A stretch of DNA of 64,000 bases from an uncultured Pseudomonadota bacterium. GTDB taxonomy: Bacteria; Pseudomonadota; Gammaproteobacteria; Methylococcales; Methylomonadaceae. A program made the translations under genes and the position numbers. The stretch spans positions 1-64,000 of the forward strand of contig CAIQDI010000032.1 of the NCBI GenBank assembly GCA_903870545.1, written 5' to 3'. Positions 51,043-60,951 of the stretch are shown here, one piece after another (position 1 is the first letter of the stretch; the number at the start of each line of letters is the position of its first letter). The notes beneath the pieces are model-generated. The model was not told the DNA's origin. It made no database searches and saw nothing but the letters and a program-made list of their open reading frames with translations.

Positions 51043-51749
51043 AACACCAGCACACAGAGGAAGAAGGCGAACACTGGCTTTCTGTCAGTGACATGATGTC
51101 AGGTTTAATGGTGATTTTTTTGTTTATTGCCATTACTTACATGATGCAGGTCAGCAAAATCAGCAAGGGAATCGTTGATATTGTAGCGACTGACGAAATA
51201 ACCAAAGTTGCCATTTATGAAGGCTTGCAGGCTGAATTTAAAGACGATTTAAAAAAATGGAATGCCGAAATCGATAAGCCATCTTTAGCATTTCGTTTTA
51301 AAGAACCAGACGTATTATTCAACGTTGGCGATGCGGACGTTAAAGACAAATTCAAGGTTATTTTGAATGACTTTTTCCCGCGTTATATCAAAATTCTCAA
51401 GCAGTATCGGGCAGATATTGAAAATCAGGCTGATATTGAAGAGATTCGCATCGAAGGTCACACATCGTCGGAATGGAGTAAAGATATGGCGTTGAATGAA
51501 AAAGCCTATTTTTTGAATATGGAATTATCTCAAGATAGAACGCGAGAAACTTTAGAATACTGTTTTATGTTGCCGAGTATTAGTGACGAACGATTTTGGA
51601 TAAAGCAAATTTTGACGGCAAACGGTTTATCTTCAAGCAAACCAATTTTGGTCAATAACGAAGAAGATAAAATACATTCGCGGCGAGTTGAATTCAAAGT
51701 TAAAACCAATTTAGAAACACGCATCTCGAAATATCGACAAGGTTCATAA
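51039..51749 (+). CDS. zorB: ZorB-like MotB/OmpA-family membrane protein
   Basis: A 236-residue protein with one membrane segment (about 18-40) that starts with an Asp: VSDMMSGLMVIFLFIAITYMM, Asp18, in the place of the proton-carrying Asp of MotB/ZorB. A linker (about 45-110) leads to an OmpA/MotB peptidoglycan-binding domain with EIRIEGHTSSEWS near 130 and LSQDRTRETLEY near 165, ending with RRVEFKVKT. The protein would anchor the ZorA motor to the cell wall. It overlaps zorA by 4 bp and is 1 bp from the HNH gene, so the three form one translation-coupled operon. Flagellar motB is unlikely given this partner set. Confidence 0.87.
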   Translation: MKHQHTEEEGEHWLSVSDMMSGLMVIFLFIAITYMMQVSKISKGIVDIVATDEITKVAIYEGLQAEFKDDLKKWNAEIDKPSLAFRFKEPDVLFNVGDADVKDKFKVILNDFFPRYIKILKQYRADIENQADIEEIRIEGHTSSEWSKDMALNEKAYFLNMELSQDRTRETLEYCFMLPSISDERFWIKQILTANGLSSSKPILVNNEEDKIHSRRVEFKVKTNLETRISKYRQGS

Positions 51750-51750
51750 G

Positions 51751-52587
51751 ATGAAGCTCGATATTGATTTTTCTGGATTAGAAAGAATCGTAAAAAAGAT
51801 GGGTGCAACTGCTTTAAACTGGACAATTCCAGCTGTAGCTTCTGTGAAGCCCCCCGATTTCGGTGAAATAGATTTTAGTAAGCTAGCAACAACAGGCGTT
51901 CCTGTTGATTTGAACGATGTTCATTTTGATAGTATAAATCGACGTGCGACTACTCCAGACGGAAAACAGATTTTATTGCATATCAAAAAAGTGAATAATT
52001 TTGGTGACAACCGATTACCAAAATTCCATTTTTATGAATGCCGAACATTAAAGGACATGAAAAATAAGGGGAAATTTGAAAAATATGTCATGACACAAAG
52101 GAAAGATGGTTATTTTTTAATGGATGTAAATACTGGCAGCGGCTATATAGAACGCGAAGAAAAGTTAGATGTTTGCAAAAATTGTTTGAACTGGTACAAA
52201 AGCGAATATGGGAAAAAATATAGTGTTGAAACGTTTGATATTCCAGCATTTTTTGAACATTTTGGCGATTCTCGATTTACAGAAATGCCAAAACATACCG
52301 ATATTTTTGCACCAAAATCTGGTTACACCGATGATTGGAACGATATTTCAAAACAACGCAAAGAACAATTTGGTTATATTTGTCAGCAATGCAGCATTGA
52401 CTTGAGTAATTACAAAAAATTTTTACAAACGCATCACGTCAATGGCGTGGAAAATGACAATAGACATAATAATTTAAAAGTGTTGTGTATTGAATGTCAC
52501 AGCAAACAGTTTGATCATAATCACATGAAAAACAGTCACGCAGACCAAATTTTAGAAATTCAGAAAATTCGACAATCAGCGTGGTAA
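51751..52587 (+). CDS. HNH endonuclease, candidate Zorya type II effector (ZorE-like)
   Basis: A 278-residue protein. The C-terminal HNH domain has zinc-type CQQC at 211-214, HH at 228-229 in THHVNGVENDNRHNNLKV and CIECH near 246-250, where His, Asn and His-type metal residues are kept. A second CxxC (CKNC, 142-145) lies in the middle. The first 140 residues have no family I recognise and could be a DNA- or motor-binding region. Base composition looks AT-richer than the chromosome genes around it. ZorE in Zorya type II is an HNH nuclease encoded right after zorB, exactly this position. I cannot confirm ZorE orthology without a profile search. Confidence 0.78.
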   Translation: MKLDIDFSGLERIVKKMGATALNWTIPAVASVKPPDFGEIDFSKLATTGVPVDLNDVHFDSINRRATTPDGKQILLHIKKVNNFGDNRLPKFHFYECRTLKDMKNKGKFEKYVMTQRKDGYFLMDVNTGSGYIEREEKLDVCKNCLNWYKSEYGKKYSVETFDIPAFFEHFGDSRFTEMPKHTDIFAPKSGYTDDWNDISKQRKEQFGYICQQCSIDLSNYKKFLQTHHVNGVENDNRHNNLKVLCIECHSKQFDHNHMKNSHADQILEIQKIRQSAW

Positions 52588-52602
52588 ATTTGCACAAACA
52601 TT

Positions 52603-52643
52603 AAAAAAGCCAACTTTCGCCCATCACGAAAGTTGGCGTTTTT
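52603..52643. terminator. bidirectional terminator at the end of the Zorya-like operon
   Basis: Arms GCCAACTTTCG (52609-52619) and CGAAAGTTGGC (52627-52637) around a 7 nt loop, with A6 on the left and T5 on the right. It can end both the plus-strand zor operon and the minus-strand malQ operon. Confidence 0.88.
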
Positions 52644-52663
52644 GCCAAACCGAAACGGTAAAT

Positions 52664-54124
52664 TTACCGATGCGATTGTTTAATCCATTGTGCAAACCGC
52701 GACACTTTTGCGGGTGACAATTGTTGCCAGTCAAAATGCCATTGCCAATTCCCCGTCGTGGTTCCAGGGATATTCATACGGCTTGCGCTGTCTAAACCTA
52801 AAATATCCTGCATCGGCAAAATGGCTAAATTCGCCACCGATTCCAAAGCAGATTGCATCAACGCCGCCGCAATATCGGCATCTTCATCAATGTTCAATGT
52901 TTTACAAATCCATGCACGTTCTTCAAGGGTCAATTTTTGCACCCAGCCGCGAATCGTATCGTTATCGTGCGTGCCGGTATAAACCACGCCATTCACAACA
53001 TGATTTTTGGGTAAATACGGATTATCTACTTCGCCATTAAATGCGAATTGCAAAATCTTCATACCGGCTAAATTGAATTTTAAGCGTAACGCATCGACTT
53101 CTTCAGTGATAATACCTAAATCTTCGGCGACTAGATTAACTTTAAATTTAGTGTAAATTGCGGTCAATAATTCTTCCCCCGCCGCTTTTGTCCACTCGCC
53201 GTTCATTGCCGTGGGTTCGTCAGCGGAAATTTCCCACGCCGCTTCCAGCCCACGAAAGTGATCAATTCGCACAATGTCAAACAAAGCCGCTTGCGTTTGC
53301 ATACGTTTCAACCACCAGTTAAAACCGTTCGCTTGTAAATAATTCCAATCGTAATGTGGATTGCCCCAGCGTTGTCCGGTTTCAGAAAAATAATCGGGCG
53401 GAACACCAGCGACCACTGACATATTGCCTTCGGGCGTAAGTTTAAATACTTTCCGATTTGCCCACACATCCGCGCTATCGTAAGACACAAAAATCGGCAT
53501 ATCACCAAAAAGCAAAACACCACGTTTATTGGCGTAGGTTTTTAACGCCGACCATTGTTTGAAAAAAACAAATTGTTCAAATTTAACAATTTCAATCGGT
53601 GTTTTTAGAAAAAAACGTGCGTCATTCAATGCGGCGAGATGGCGATTTTTAAAGTCTTCTTCCCAATCACTCCATGTTTTTTGATTAAATTTCAACCGTA
53701 AAACCATGAACAAAGCAAAGTCATCAAGCCAATAATGATTCGTTATGCAAAATTGCAAAAACTCCGCTTTTTCAGCTTCAGTCGCGTTTGTTTTAAAACT
53801 GGAAACGACTTTGCTCAACACACAACCACGGTGAATGTTAGCGTGACCTTCGCACACTTCGCAGTTTTCTTCCTCCGTCAACCAACCTTGTGCTACCAAA
53901 GTTTTGAAACAAATTAAATCGGGATTTCCAGCGTGTGCTGAAAGCGATTGGTACGGCGACTTATCGTCATGTGTAATGCCCAGCGGTAAAACTTGCCAAA
54001 CGGTCGCGCCAACTTCGTGTAAAAAATCGACAAAACGATACGCATCCTGACCTAAATTTCCGGCGGGTAGTGACGTAATGTGGAGTAATACGCCTGCACG
54101 GCGTTGATTTAAAGTCGCATTCAT
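52664..54124 (-). CDS. malQ: 4-alpha-glucanotransferase (amylomaltase)
   Basis: A 486-residue GH77 enzyme that transfers glucan chains between maltodextrins. Start motif RRAGVLLHITSLP and PLGITHDDKSPYQS near 45-60. Catalytic residues are the nucleophile Asp in VRIDHFRGLEAAWE near 285, Glu in VAEDLGIITEEV near 335 and Asp in YTGTHDNDTIRGW near 392. It is the compact bacterial/plant DPE1-type length (E. coli MalQ is 694). It is last of the minus-strand glycogen unit glgC-GH57-malQ, 17 bp after the GH57 gene. The role is to recycle short chains from glycogen. Confidence 0.95.
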   Translation of the reverse strand: MNATLNQRRAGVLLHITSLPAGNLGQDAYRFVDFLHEVGATVWQVLPLGITHDDKSPYQSLSAHAGNPDLICFKTLVAQGWLTEEENCEVCEGHANIHRGCVLSKVVSSFKTNATEAEKAEFLQFCITNHYWLDDFALFMVLRLKFNQKTWSDWEEDFKNRHLAALNDARFFLKTPIEIVKFEQFVFFKQWSALKTYANKRGVLLFGDMPIFVSYDSADVWANRKVFKLTPEGNMSVVAGVPPDYFSETGQRWGNPHYDWNYLQANGFNWWLKRMQTQAALFDIVRIDHFRGLEAAWEISADEPTAMNGEWTKAAGEELLTAIYTKFKVNLVAEDLGIITEEVDALRLKFNLAGMKILQFAFNGEVDNPYLPKNHVVNGVVYTGTHDNDTIRGWVQKLTLEERAWICKTLNIDEDADIAAALMQSALESVANLAILPMQDILGLDSASRMNIPGTTTGNWQWHFDWQQLSPAKVSRFAQWIKQSHR

Positions 54125-54141
54125 ATATCGTAAGTTCCTAG

Positions 54142-55830
54142 TTAGTGTTCCGTTCCTTGACGCATGGTTCCACCCATTGCGGGCATACCGGAACCTTGCG
54201 TAAACGAAAGAGCTAAATAGGCGGGCGGTTTTTCGCCGAGTAAATAATACAAATTCGTCAAATTTAATCGAAATTGTTTTTCAAAACTACTCACCGCATC
54301 GTTCGGATTGTAATCTCCAAACCACCAAAACCAATCTGAGCCTTCGCAAACGGCGAGTTGTAATTCTGCTTTTTCGCGCAATTCAGCATCCATTTCTTTG
54401 GTTGCCATAGTATGATCAAACATAACTTTCGCAGCTCCCAACATATCCCAACCGCGATTTTTGTCGGTATCGCCAATCCACGTTGAAAATGTGCCATAAA
54501 CCCAACTGCCGGCGACTAATTTTTTCAACTGTTTTGTCGGTACATTTTGCGTCACACATTCTGAAAAGGTCGTCATTTCAATGCGCGGATGATTCGACAA
54601 ACGACGATACAGCGCACTTAAAAAATAAATCCCATTTTCGGGGAAATGTTCCCACGCATTTTCGCCATCCATAATAATGGACACCACGGCATCCGGAATC
54701 GCGCGATCCGCAATGTGTTCCAAATGCTTGATTAAATCACTGACGGCATCATCGGCGTGCCAGGTGGAATATTGAAAACCGATTAAATCCGACAAACCGT
54801 CATCACGGAAAAAGCAGCGAATGTCACTTTTTTTCAATTGAAATGGATGATAAGTGCTGGTGGGGCGGGTATTTTCTGTACAAATCAAGCTGTTGCCAAG
54901 TACCGCGCCACCGCTTGCCACCCAATCAAAACCAAAATCGTCCAATATTTTAATCGTTTCTTCACTCACACTGCCTTCTGAGGGCCAACAACCTTTGGGT
55001 GCAAAACCAAAAAAGCGTTTGAATGTTTCCACGCCTTTTTTCAAATGCCATAAAACGCGCTCTTCTCCGTTTGGATATTGTTCCAATTCAGGCAAAGGCG
55101 CATGCGGCATTGCTTCGTGAGTGGTTTTTAAGTCCAGCAATAACGGCATAATCGGATGTGCGTAAGGCGTAACGGATAATTCAATCTGTCCTTTTTTCGC
55201 TAACCGTTTGTACCGTTCCAACACTTTCGATAATTGATCCGCAATAATATCAAGCATTTCTAAACGATCAGCTAGCGTATAATTTTTGCCTTTGTTTAAA
55301 AGTCGATGTGCGCGGGTATCCGTTAATTTTATGGTTTCGCCCAACCAAGCCAAGTGATACCACATTAACAAATCTGCGATAAATTGCGCGTTAACGTAAT
55401 GAACAATTTCTTTTTCAATAAGTAAATTCGCCGTCTCCACCAAATGTTTAAAATAAGGATAACGATTTATTTGCCGATCTTCGTTTGCTTTCAAACAGTC
55501 TGTAACGGTTTTTAATGGCGTGTTTGTCAGTGCGAAATCATCTACTAATGCCGCCAATAACGAATCGGTAATGGGTGTACGATGGTGCAAATAACGATCT
55601 ACTTGGTGCGCGTACTCTTCAATTTGTTCCAACAAAATGGGCGCAAAATTGACCACTACTTTCGCTTCGGGAGCTGCTTCCAAATGCGCCACCATATCGA
55701 CGTAATCTTTAATGACGTGTAAATACGTCCACGGCAATTTGAATTCACCTGATTGTAAATCTCGATATTCTGGCTGGTGCATGTGCCAACACAGCACCAA
55801 TTTTAATTTTTTGCTTTTGTTATCGAACAT
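54142..55830 (-). CDS. GH57 family glycoside hydrolase (alpha-glucan-active)
   Basis: A 562-residue (beta/alpha)7-barrel enzyme. Motif [14 protein letters not shown] near 12-25 is the GH57 N-terminal signature. The nucleophile Glu is in [10 protein letters not shown] near 298, and the acid Asp in [16 protein letters not shown] near 387-402. Relatives are alpha-amylases, 4-alpha-glucanotransferases and branching enzymes; the WPSEGSVS version is often annotated alpha-amylase or amylopullulanase-like. It lies inside the glycogen cluster, overlaps glgC by 11 bp and precedes malQ, so a glycogen-trimming or chain-length role is inferred. Activity is not decided by sequence. Confidence 0.88.
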   Translation of the reverse strand: MFDNKSKKLKLVLCWHMHQPEYRDLQSGEFKLPWTYLHVIKDYVDMVAHLEAAPEAKVVVNFAPILLEQIEEYAHQVDRYLHHRTPITDSLLAALVDDFALTNTPLKTVTDCLKANEDRQINRYPYFKHLVETANLLIEKEIVHYVNAQFIADLLMWYHLAWLGETIKLTDTRAHRLLNKGKNYTLADRLEMLDIIADQLSKVLERYKRLAKKGQIELSVTPYAHPIMPLLLDLKTTHEAMPHAPLPELEQYPNGEERVLWHLKKGVETFKRFFGFAPKGCWPSEGSVSEETIKILDDFGFDWVASGGAVLGNSLICTENTRPTSTYHPFQLKKSDIRCFFRDDGLSDLIGFQYSTWHADDAVSDLIKHLEHIADRAIPDAVVSIIMDGENAWEHFPENGIYFLSALYRRLSNHPRIEMTTFSECVTQNVPTKQLKKLVAGSWVYGTFSTWIGDTDKNRGWDMLGAAKVMFDHTMATKEMDAELREKAELQLAVCEGSDWFWWFGDYNPNDAVSSFEKQFRLNLTNLYYLLGEKPPAYLALSFTQGSGMPAMGGTMRQGTEH

Positions 55831-57097
55831 AATGTCTTCTCACTCCTAACATTTCTGGGGTCACTAAAATAACACCACCTGGACTAACGTGGTAAAGAAT
55901 GGCATCTTCTTCAGGATTTTCACCGATAATGGTGCCTTCAGGAATATCGCAGCCTTTTTCAATAATGGCGCGAGTAATTCGACAATGGCGACCAATGTTC
56001 ACATCAGGTAAAACAATGGTATCTTCTATTGTGCTGTAAGAATTCACACGCACATTAGAAAATAATAACGAATGACGCACCGTCGCACCCGACACTACGC
56101 AACCACCCGAAATCATGGAATCAACCGCAATGCCGCGTCTGTCTTCTTCGTCAAAAACAAATTTTGCGGGCGGGGTTTGTTCTTGATATGTCCAAATAGG
56201 CCATTTTTTGTCGTATAAATTTAAATCAGGATGTACGCCAATCAATTCCATATTCGCTGACCAATACGCATCAATCGTTCCTACATCGCGCCAATAACTT
56301 TGCGCTCCACTTTGTAAATCTAAAAAGGGATAGGCATTCACGACGTGATCTCGAATGACGGCTGGAATAATATCATGACCGAAATCATTGGAAGATTCCG
56401 GATTGTCAGCATCTTTGATGAGCTGTTCAAACAAAAAATCTGCGTTGAAGATATAAATGCCCATCGATGCTAACGCGGTATCGGTGCGCCCTGGCATGAC
56501 GGGCGGGTGTTCTGGTTTTTCCACGAAGGCTTTTACACGGCGATAATCATCTACATCCATCACACCAAACGCGGTCGCTTCATCTAACGAAACTTCGATA
56601 CAGCCAATCGTTAAATCCGCCCGCTTGGCAACATGATCGGCAAGCATTGCGCCATAATCCATTTTATAAATGTGATCCCCCGCCAACACTAAAATATGTT
56701 CAGGATAGCGACTACGCAAAATATCAATATTTTGATAAATTGCGTCGGCAGTTCCGCGATACCAAGAATTTTCACTGTGACGTTGTTGCGCCGGCATTAA
56801 ATCGACATATTCGCCAAATTCACCACGCAAAAACCCCCAGCCTTGTTGAATATGGCGAATTAGAGAATCGGATTTATATTGCGTAAGAACGCCAATTTTG
56901 CGAATACCTGAATTGACACAATTGGATAGCGGGAAATCAATAATACGAAATTTTCCACCAAACGGAACCGCTGGCTTGGCTCGCCAATCAGTCATATTTT
57001 TTAAGCGCGAACCTCGTCCACCTGCCAAAATTAAAGCAATGGTATTGCGTGTAAGGTGACTAACAAAACGATCTGTACTTGAATCATGCGATGACAT
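55820..57097 (-). CDS. glgC: glucose-1-phosphate adenylyltransferase
   Basis: A 425-residue nucleotidyltransferase that makes ADP-glucose, the controlled first step of glycogen synthesis. The N-terminal pyrophosphorylase domain has [17 protein letters not shown] near 18-34, [19 protein letters not shown] near 40 and [12 protein letters not shown] near 138. The C-terminal beta-helix (about 310-425) is complete. The frame extends to 57151, but ATG at 57097 (MSSHDSSTD) has GGGAGA 5-8 bp upstream and gives the E. coli length (431). It is divergent from glgB, with 92 bp between start codons. The end overlaps GH57 by 11 bp. Confidence 0.97.
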   Translation of the reverse strand: MSSHDSSTDRFVSHLTRNTIALILAGGRGSRLKNMTDWRAKPAVPFGGKFRIIDFPLSNCVNSGIRKIGVLTQYKSDSLIRHIQQGWGFLRGEFGEYVDLMPAQQRHSENSWYRGTADAIYQNIDILRSRYPEHILVLAGDHIYKMDYGAMLADHVAKRADLTIGCIEVSLDEATAFGVMDVDDYRRVKAFVEKPEHPPVMPGRTDTALASMGIYIFNADFLFEQLIKDADNPESSNDFGHDIIPAVIRDHVVNAYPFLDLQSGAQSYWRDVGTIDAYWSANMELIGVHPDLNLYDKKWPIWTYQEQTPPAKFVFDEEDRRGIAVDSMISGGCVVSGATVRHSLLFSNVRVNSYSTIEDTIVLPDVNIGRHCRITRAIIEKGCDIPEGTIIGENPEEDAILYHVSPGGVILVTPEMLGVRRHYVR

Positions 57098-57189
57098 TCT
57101 AATCTCCCATTTATTTATATAGATACACAACTTTTTTTTTGTTTGATACACTTCGCAAACATTATCCTACTACATCAAGGCTATTCCTA

Positions 57190-59364
57190 ATGAAAAAGCA
57201 ATCTCCCGTTACGCTGGATTTCGATTCAGTCAAAGTCGCAGCTGCACAACATCATAACCCTTTTTCGGTGTTAGGTCGTCACTCGAAAGCGAATAAAATT
57301 CATGTACGTTTATATCTGCCTTACGCAGAATCTGTGCATTTTATGCACAATGATGTTGCAATTTCGCGTATTGATGGCACAGATTTTTTTGAATACATCG
57401 CAAAAAGAGGTGAATTACCACCCCATTACCGAATTTCGTGGCTCGATAAAGATGGCGTAAATCATGAAAATTATGACCCGTACGATTTTGGGGTGCAGTT
57501 GCCAGAATTTGATTTGCATTTGTTTGGCGAAGGCAAACATTGGCACATTTATCAAAAACTCGGCGCACATTTGCACACGGCGGACGGCATTGCCGGCGTT
57601 TTATTTGCGGTGTGGGCGCCTAACGCCGGACGTGTCAGCGTAGTCGGTGATTTCAATCACTGGGATGGACGTTGTCATCCGATGCGAAGTTTAGGCGGCG
57701 GTGGTGTGTGGGAATTATTTATTCCTGAATTGGCGGCAGGCTGTTTGTACAAATTTGAATTACTTAATCGTGCTAGCGGTGAAGTTCTGGTCAAAACCGA
57801 TCCGTACGGGCAACAGTTTGAACATCGTCCGAAAACAGCTTCACAGGTGGTGGCGAAAAATACCCACGATTGGCAAGACAGCAAATGGTTGTCAGAACGC
57901 GCTAAATTCGATTGGTTGCATCAACCGATGTCGATTTATGAAGTGCATTTGGGTTCGTGGAAACGCGACGAACATGGGCATTTTTTAAATTACCGCGAAT
58001 TGGCGACGGAATTAGTCGCGTATGTGAAAGCGTTAGGCTTCACGCATCTTGAATTGTTGCCGATTACCGAACATCCGCTCGATGATTCGTGGGGTTATCA
58101 AACCACCGGTTATTTTGCGCCGACCAGCCGTTTTGGTTCTGCGGACGATTTTCGTTATTTTGTCGATTGTTGCCACCAAAATAACATTGGCGTGATTCTC
58201 GATTGGGTTCCCGCGCATTTTCCGAAAGATAATTTTGCCTTGGCGCGTTTCGATGGCAGTGCCTTGTACGAACACGAAGATCCGCGCAAAGGTGAACATC
58301 GTGATTGGGGAACGCTGATTTACAATTACGGACGCAATGAAGTGCGTAACTTTTTGTTGGCGAGTGCCGTTTTTTGGTTGGAAGAATTTCATCTCGACGG
58401 GTTGCGCGTGGATGCCGTTGCGTCGATGTTGTATTTGGATTATTCGCGTGAAGCCGATGATTGGGTGCCGAATTGTTACGGCGGCAATGAAAATTTAGAA
58501 GCGATTGATTTTCTGCGCGAGTTGAACACGATTACCCATCAGCAACAACCTGGTACCGTGATTATGGCGGAAGAATCGACTTCGTGGCCGCAAGTCACTC
58601 GTCCAACTTGGGCAGGTGGTTTAGGCTTTTCGATGAAGTGGAATATGGGTTGGATGCACGATGTTTTAGCGTACATGCAACAAGAATCGATTCATCGCCA
58701 ATATCACCACGATCAACTGACATTCGGTATGTTGTATGCGTTCACTGAAAACTTTGCGCTGCCATTTTCGCACGATGAAGTCGTTCACGGTAAAGGCTCG
58801 ATGCTCAGTAAAATGCCTGGCGACGAGTGGCAAAAGTTTGCGAATTTACGTTTGCTTTACACGTTTATGTTCGCGTATCCAGGCAAAAAATTGTTGTTCA
58901 TGGGCAATGAATTCGGTCAAGGTACGGAGTGGAATTTCAGAAAAGATTTAGACTGGTATGTGTTGGAATATCCGCTTCATGAAGGTCTGAAAACGTTGGT
59001 GAAAGATTTGAATCATCTCTATAAAACCGAGTCAGCGTTGTATCACCATGATTTTGAACAACGTGGATTTGACTGGATTGATTGCCACGATGTGCAGCAA
59101 TCGATTTTGTGTTTCCAGCGTAATCACGGACACGAAAGTTTGATTGTGGTGTTGAATTTTACACCGGTGGTGCGTGAAAATTATCGAATAGGGGTGCCAG
59201 CAGAAGGCGTGTATCGCGAGATTTTCAATTCGGATTCCGAGTATTATGCAGGAACAAATACCGGCAATGCAGCAGTTGAAACCAGTAATGAAGCGTGGAT
59301 GAACCAGTCGTTTTCGATTAGTTTAACGTTGCCGCCGTTAGGTGCCATCATTCTCAAAATCTAA
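57190..59364 (+). CDS. glgB: 1,4-alpha-glucan branching enzyme
   Basis: A 724-residue GH13 enzyme that forms alpha-1,6 branches in glycogen. Order: N1/CBM48 region (about 20-215, with [10 protein letters not shown]), catalytic barrel (about 225-620) with the nucleophile in [14 protein letters not shown] near 400, Glu in MAEESTSWP near 455 and Asp in [11 protein letters not shown] near 522, and the C-terminal beta domain ending in GAIILKI. Frames extend to 57139, but ATG at 57190 with AAGG upstream gives E. coli length (728). A terminator (59402) separates it from glgA, so glgA may need its own promoter. Confidence 0.97.
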   Translation: MKKQSPVTLDFDSVKVAAAQHHNPFSVLGRHSKANKIHVRLYLPYAESVHFMHNDVAISRIDGTDFFEYIAKRGELPPHYRISWLDKDGVNHENYDPYDFGVQLPEFDLHLFGEGKHWHIYQKLGAHLHTADGIAGVLFAVWAPNAGRVSVVGDFNHWDGRCHPMRSLGGGGVWELFIPELAAGCLYKFELLNRASGEVLVKTDPYGQQFEHRPKTASQVVAKNTHDWQDSKWLSERAKFDWLHQPMSIYEVHLGSWKRDEHGHFLNYRELATELVAYVKALGFTHLELLPITEHPLDDSWGYQTTGYFAPTSRFGSADDFRYFVDCCHQNNIGVILDWVPAHFPKDNFALARFDGSALYEHEDPRKGEHRDWGTLIYNYGRNEVRNFLLASAVFWLEEFHLDGLRVDAVASMLYLDYSREADDWVPNCYGGNENLEAIDFLRELNTITHQQQPGTVIMAEESTSWPQVTRPTWAGGLGFSMKWNMGWMHDVLAYMQQESIHRQYHHDQLTFGMLYAFTENFALPFSHDEVVHGKGSMLSKMPGDEWQKFANLRLLYTFMFAYPGKKLLFMGNEFGQGTEWNFRKDLDWYVLEYPLHEGLKTLVKDLNHLYKTESALYHHDFEQRGFDWIDCHDVQQSILCFQRNHGHESLIVVLNFTPVVRENYRIGVPAEGVYREIFNSDSEYYAGTNTGNAAVETSNEAWMNQSFSISLTLPPLGAIILKI

Positions 59365-59401
59365 CCGTTTTTTATTCGCTCAATCGGCGAGTTGTGATTA
59401 G

Positions 59402-59435
59402 GATGGCGCGAATTTATTTACTCGTGCCATCTTTT
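59402..59435 (+). terminator. terminator-like hairpin between glgB and glgA
   Basis: GATGGCGCGA (59402-59411) pairs with TCGTGCCATC (59422-59431), one G-T pair, followed by TTTT. It resembles the GGCGCGAATT palindrome at 17197. It lies 38 bp after the glgB stop. Confidence 0.6.
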
Positions 59436-59465
59436 GACTTTTACTTTTACTTTAACTTTTACAAA

Positions 59466-59487
59466 TAGGCGGATAAATCCGCGCCTA
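59466..59487. repeat. GGCG palindrome directly before the glgA start
   Basis: TAGGCGGAT (59466-59474) faces ATCCGCGCCTA (59477-59487) with a 2 nt bulge. It ends 6 bp before the glgA ATG, in the place where a ribosome site should be. T/A-rich CTTTTA-type repeats (59432-59463) precede it. Possible REP-type element or translation control. Confidence 0.55.
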
Positions 59488-59493
59488 CGCATT

Positions 59494-60936
59494 ATGAAAA
59501 AAATTCTTTTTGTTACCAGTGAATTGCATCCTTTAATCAAAACGGGTGGTCTTGCTGACGTTTCCAACAGTTTACCGAAAGCACTCGCTGATACCGGGCA
59601 AGATGTGAAGGTGATTTTACCCAATTATCGCGCGTTAAAACTGACTCGAAATGTGCAGTTGCGTAGTACCTTTCAAATAGGTAGTCATTCTGTACAACTT
59701 TTAGAAACGCAATTGCCCGACAGCAATGTGACCGTTTGGCTGGTGGATTGCCCCGAATACTTTGGTATGGCGGGGAATCCGTATGTGGATTCGGTCGGAA
59801 ATTCTTACCAAAATAATCCAGAGCGATTTGCGCTATTTTGTCGCGCGGCGATTGAAGTGGCGATGAATCGTGCCGATTTGGATTGGAAAGCCGATATTGT
59901 TCATTGTAATGATTGGCAAACTGGCTTAGTTCCAGCGTTGTTGTCGTTGGAATTGGAAAATGAATTCTGCCCGAAAACTGTTTTCACCATTCACAATATG
60001 GCGTATCAAGGTTTATTTAACGGATTAACCGCCTCAATGTTGCAACTGCCTGCCGAATTGCTGTTGCCTGATGGGCTGGAATTTTACAGCAAAATTTCGC
60101 TCATTAAAGGTGGTATTGCTTACGCTGATAAAATTACAACCGTCAGCCCGACTTATGCACAAGATATTCAAACGCATGAATTAGGTTATGGCTTGGAAGG
60201 GCTGTTAATTTATCGCAATGATGATTTGACTGGCATTATCAATGGCATTGATGACGACTGGAATCCCGAAACGGATACGCTGATTGCTCAAAAATTTAGT
60301 GTGAATTCGCTGCACGACAAAGTGACCAACAAAACGGCATTACAATCACGTTTAAATTTGCCAATAAATGAAAATGTGCTGGTGTTAAGTTTAATTAGTC
60401 GATTAGTCGAGCAAAAAGGCATTGACATACTTTTAGATTGTTTGCCGCAATTGCTAAATTTGCCCGTTCAAATTGTTATTTTGGGCAGTGGTGAAAAAAT
60501 TTTTGAGCAAGATTTAAAACAATTTGCCACGACGTATCCGCACAAAATGGCGTTAACATTAGGGTATGACGAAACGTTGGCGCATTTGATTGAAGCGGGT
60601 GCCGATGTGTTTTTGATGCCATCGCGTTTTGAACCGTGCGGCTTGAATCAAATGTACAGCCAACGTTATGGTACGTTACCAATTGTGAGAAATACGGGCG
60701 GTTTAGCGGATACGGTCGTGGATACGTTGCCGAATACGTTAGCCGATAAAACTGCAACGGGCTTTATGTTCGACGAAGAAAATGCAGGCACATTATTGGA
60801 AACGATAAAACGCGCGTTGCTGTTATACGGTTTCCCCGAAGCGTGGCAACAAGTTCAAACAAACGCCATGAATTGTGATTTTTCATGGAAACGAAGCGCG
60901 GCGCAGTATTTAGACTTGTACGAAAATATCGACTAA
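59494..60936 (+). CDS. glgA: glycogen synthase (ADP-glucose type)
   Basis: A 480-residue GT5 glucosyltransferase that elongates glycogen from ADP-glucose. The acceptor/donor loop ELHPLIKTGGLADVSNSLPKAL-type signature is near 8-30 with the KTGGL motif. HCNDWQTGLVPALL is near 150, LISRLVEQKG near 302 and the C-terminal MPSRFEPCGLNQMYSQRYGTLPIVRNTGGL-type region near 375-405. Length matches E. coli GlgA (477). The frame extends to 59434, but ATG at 59494 (MKKILFVTSELHP) is the family start. No Shine-Dalgarno is visible because a palindrome occupies that place. Confidence 0.97.
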   Translation: MKKILFVTSELHPLIKTGGLADVSNSLPKALADTGQDVKVILPNYRALKLTRNVQLRSTFQIGSHSVQLLETQLPDSNVTVWLVDCPEYFGMAGNPYVDSVGNSYQNNPERFALFCRAAIEVAMNRADLDWKADIVHCNDWQTGLVPALLSLELENEFCPKTVFTIHNMAYQGLFNGLTASMLQLPAELLLPDGLEFYSKISLIKGGIAYADKITTVSPTYAQDIQTHELGYGLEGLLIYRNDDLTGIINGIDDDWNPETDTLIAQKFSVNSLHDKVTNKTALQSRLNLPINENVLVLSLISRLVEQKGIDILLDCLPQLLNLPVQIVILGSGEKIFEQDLKQFATTYPHKMALTLGYDETLAHLIEAGADVFLMPSRFEPCGLNQMYSQRYGTLPIVRNTGGLADTVVDTLPNTLADKTATGFMFDEENAGTLLETIKRALLLYGFPEAWQQVQTNAMNCDFSWKRSAAQYLDLYENID

Positions 60937-60951
60937 TCGCTTTTTTATTAT

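Noticed and set aside
48760-51749. Flagellar stator MotA/MotB or TolQ/TolR for the two membrane genes
   Set aside because: The very long coiled-coil tail, the C-terminal OmpA domain partner and the following HNH gene do not fit stator or Tol/Ton systems; no flagellar gene is near.
48554-52700. Direct repeat of the tRNA-Arg 3' end marking an integrated element
   Set aside because: No copy of the GGTTCGAATCC...CACCA end was seen up to the malQ region, and no integrase gene is present.
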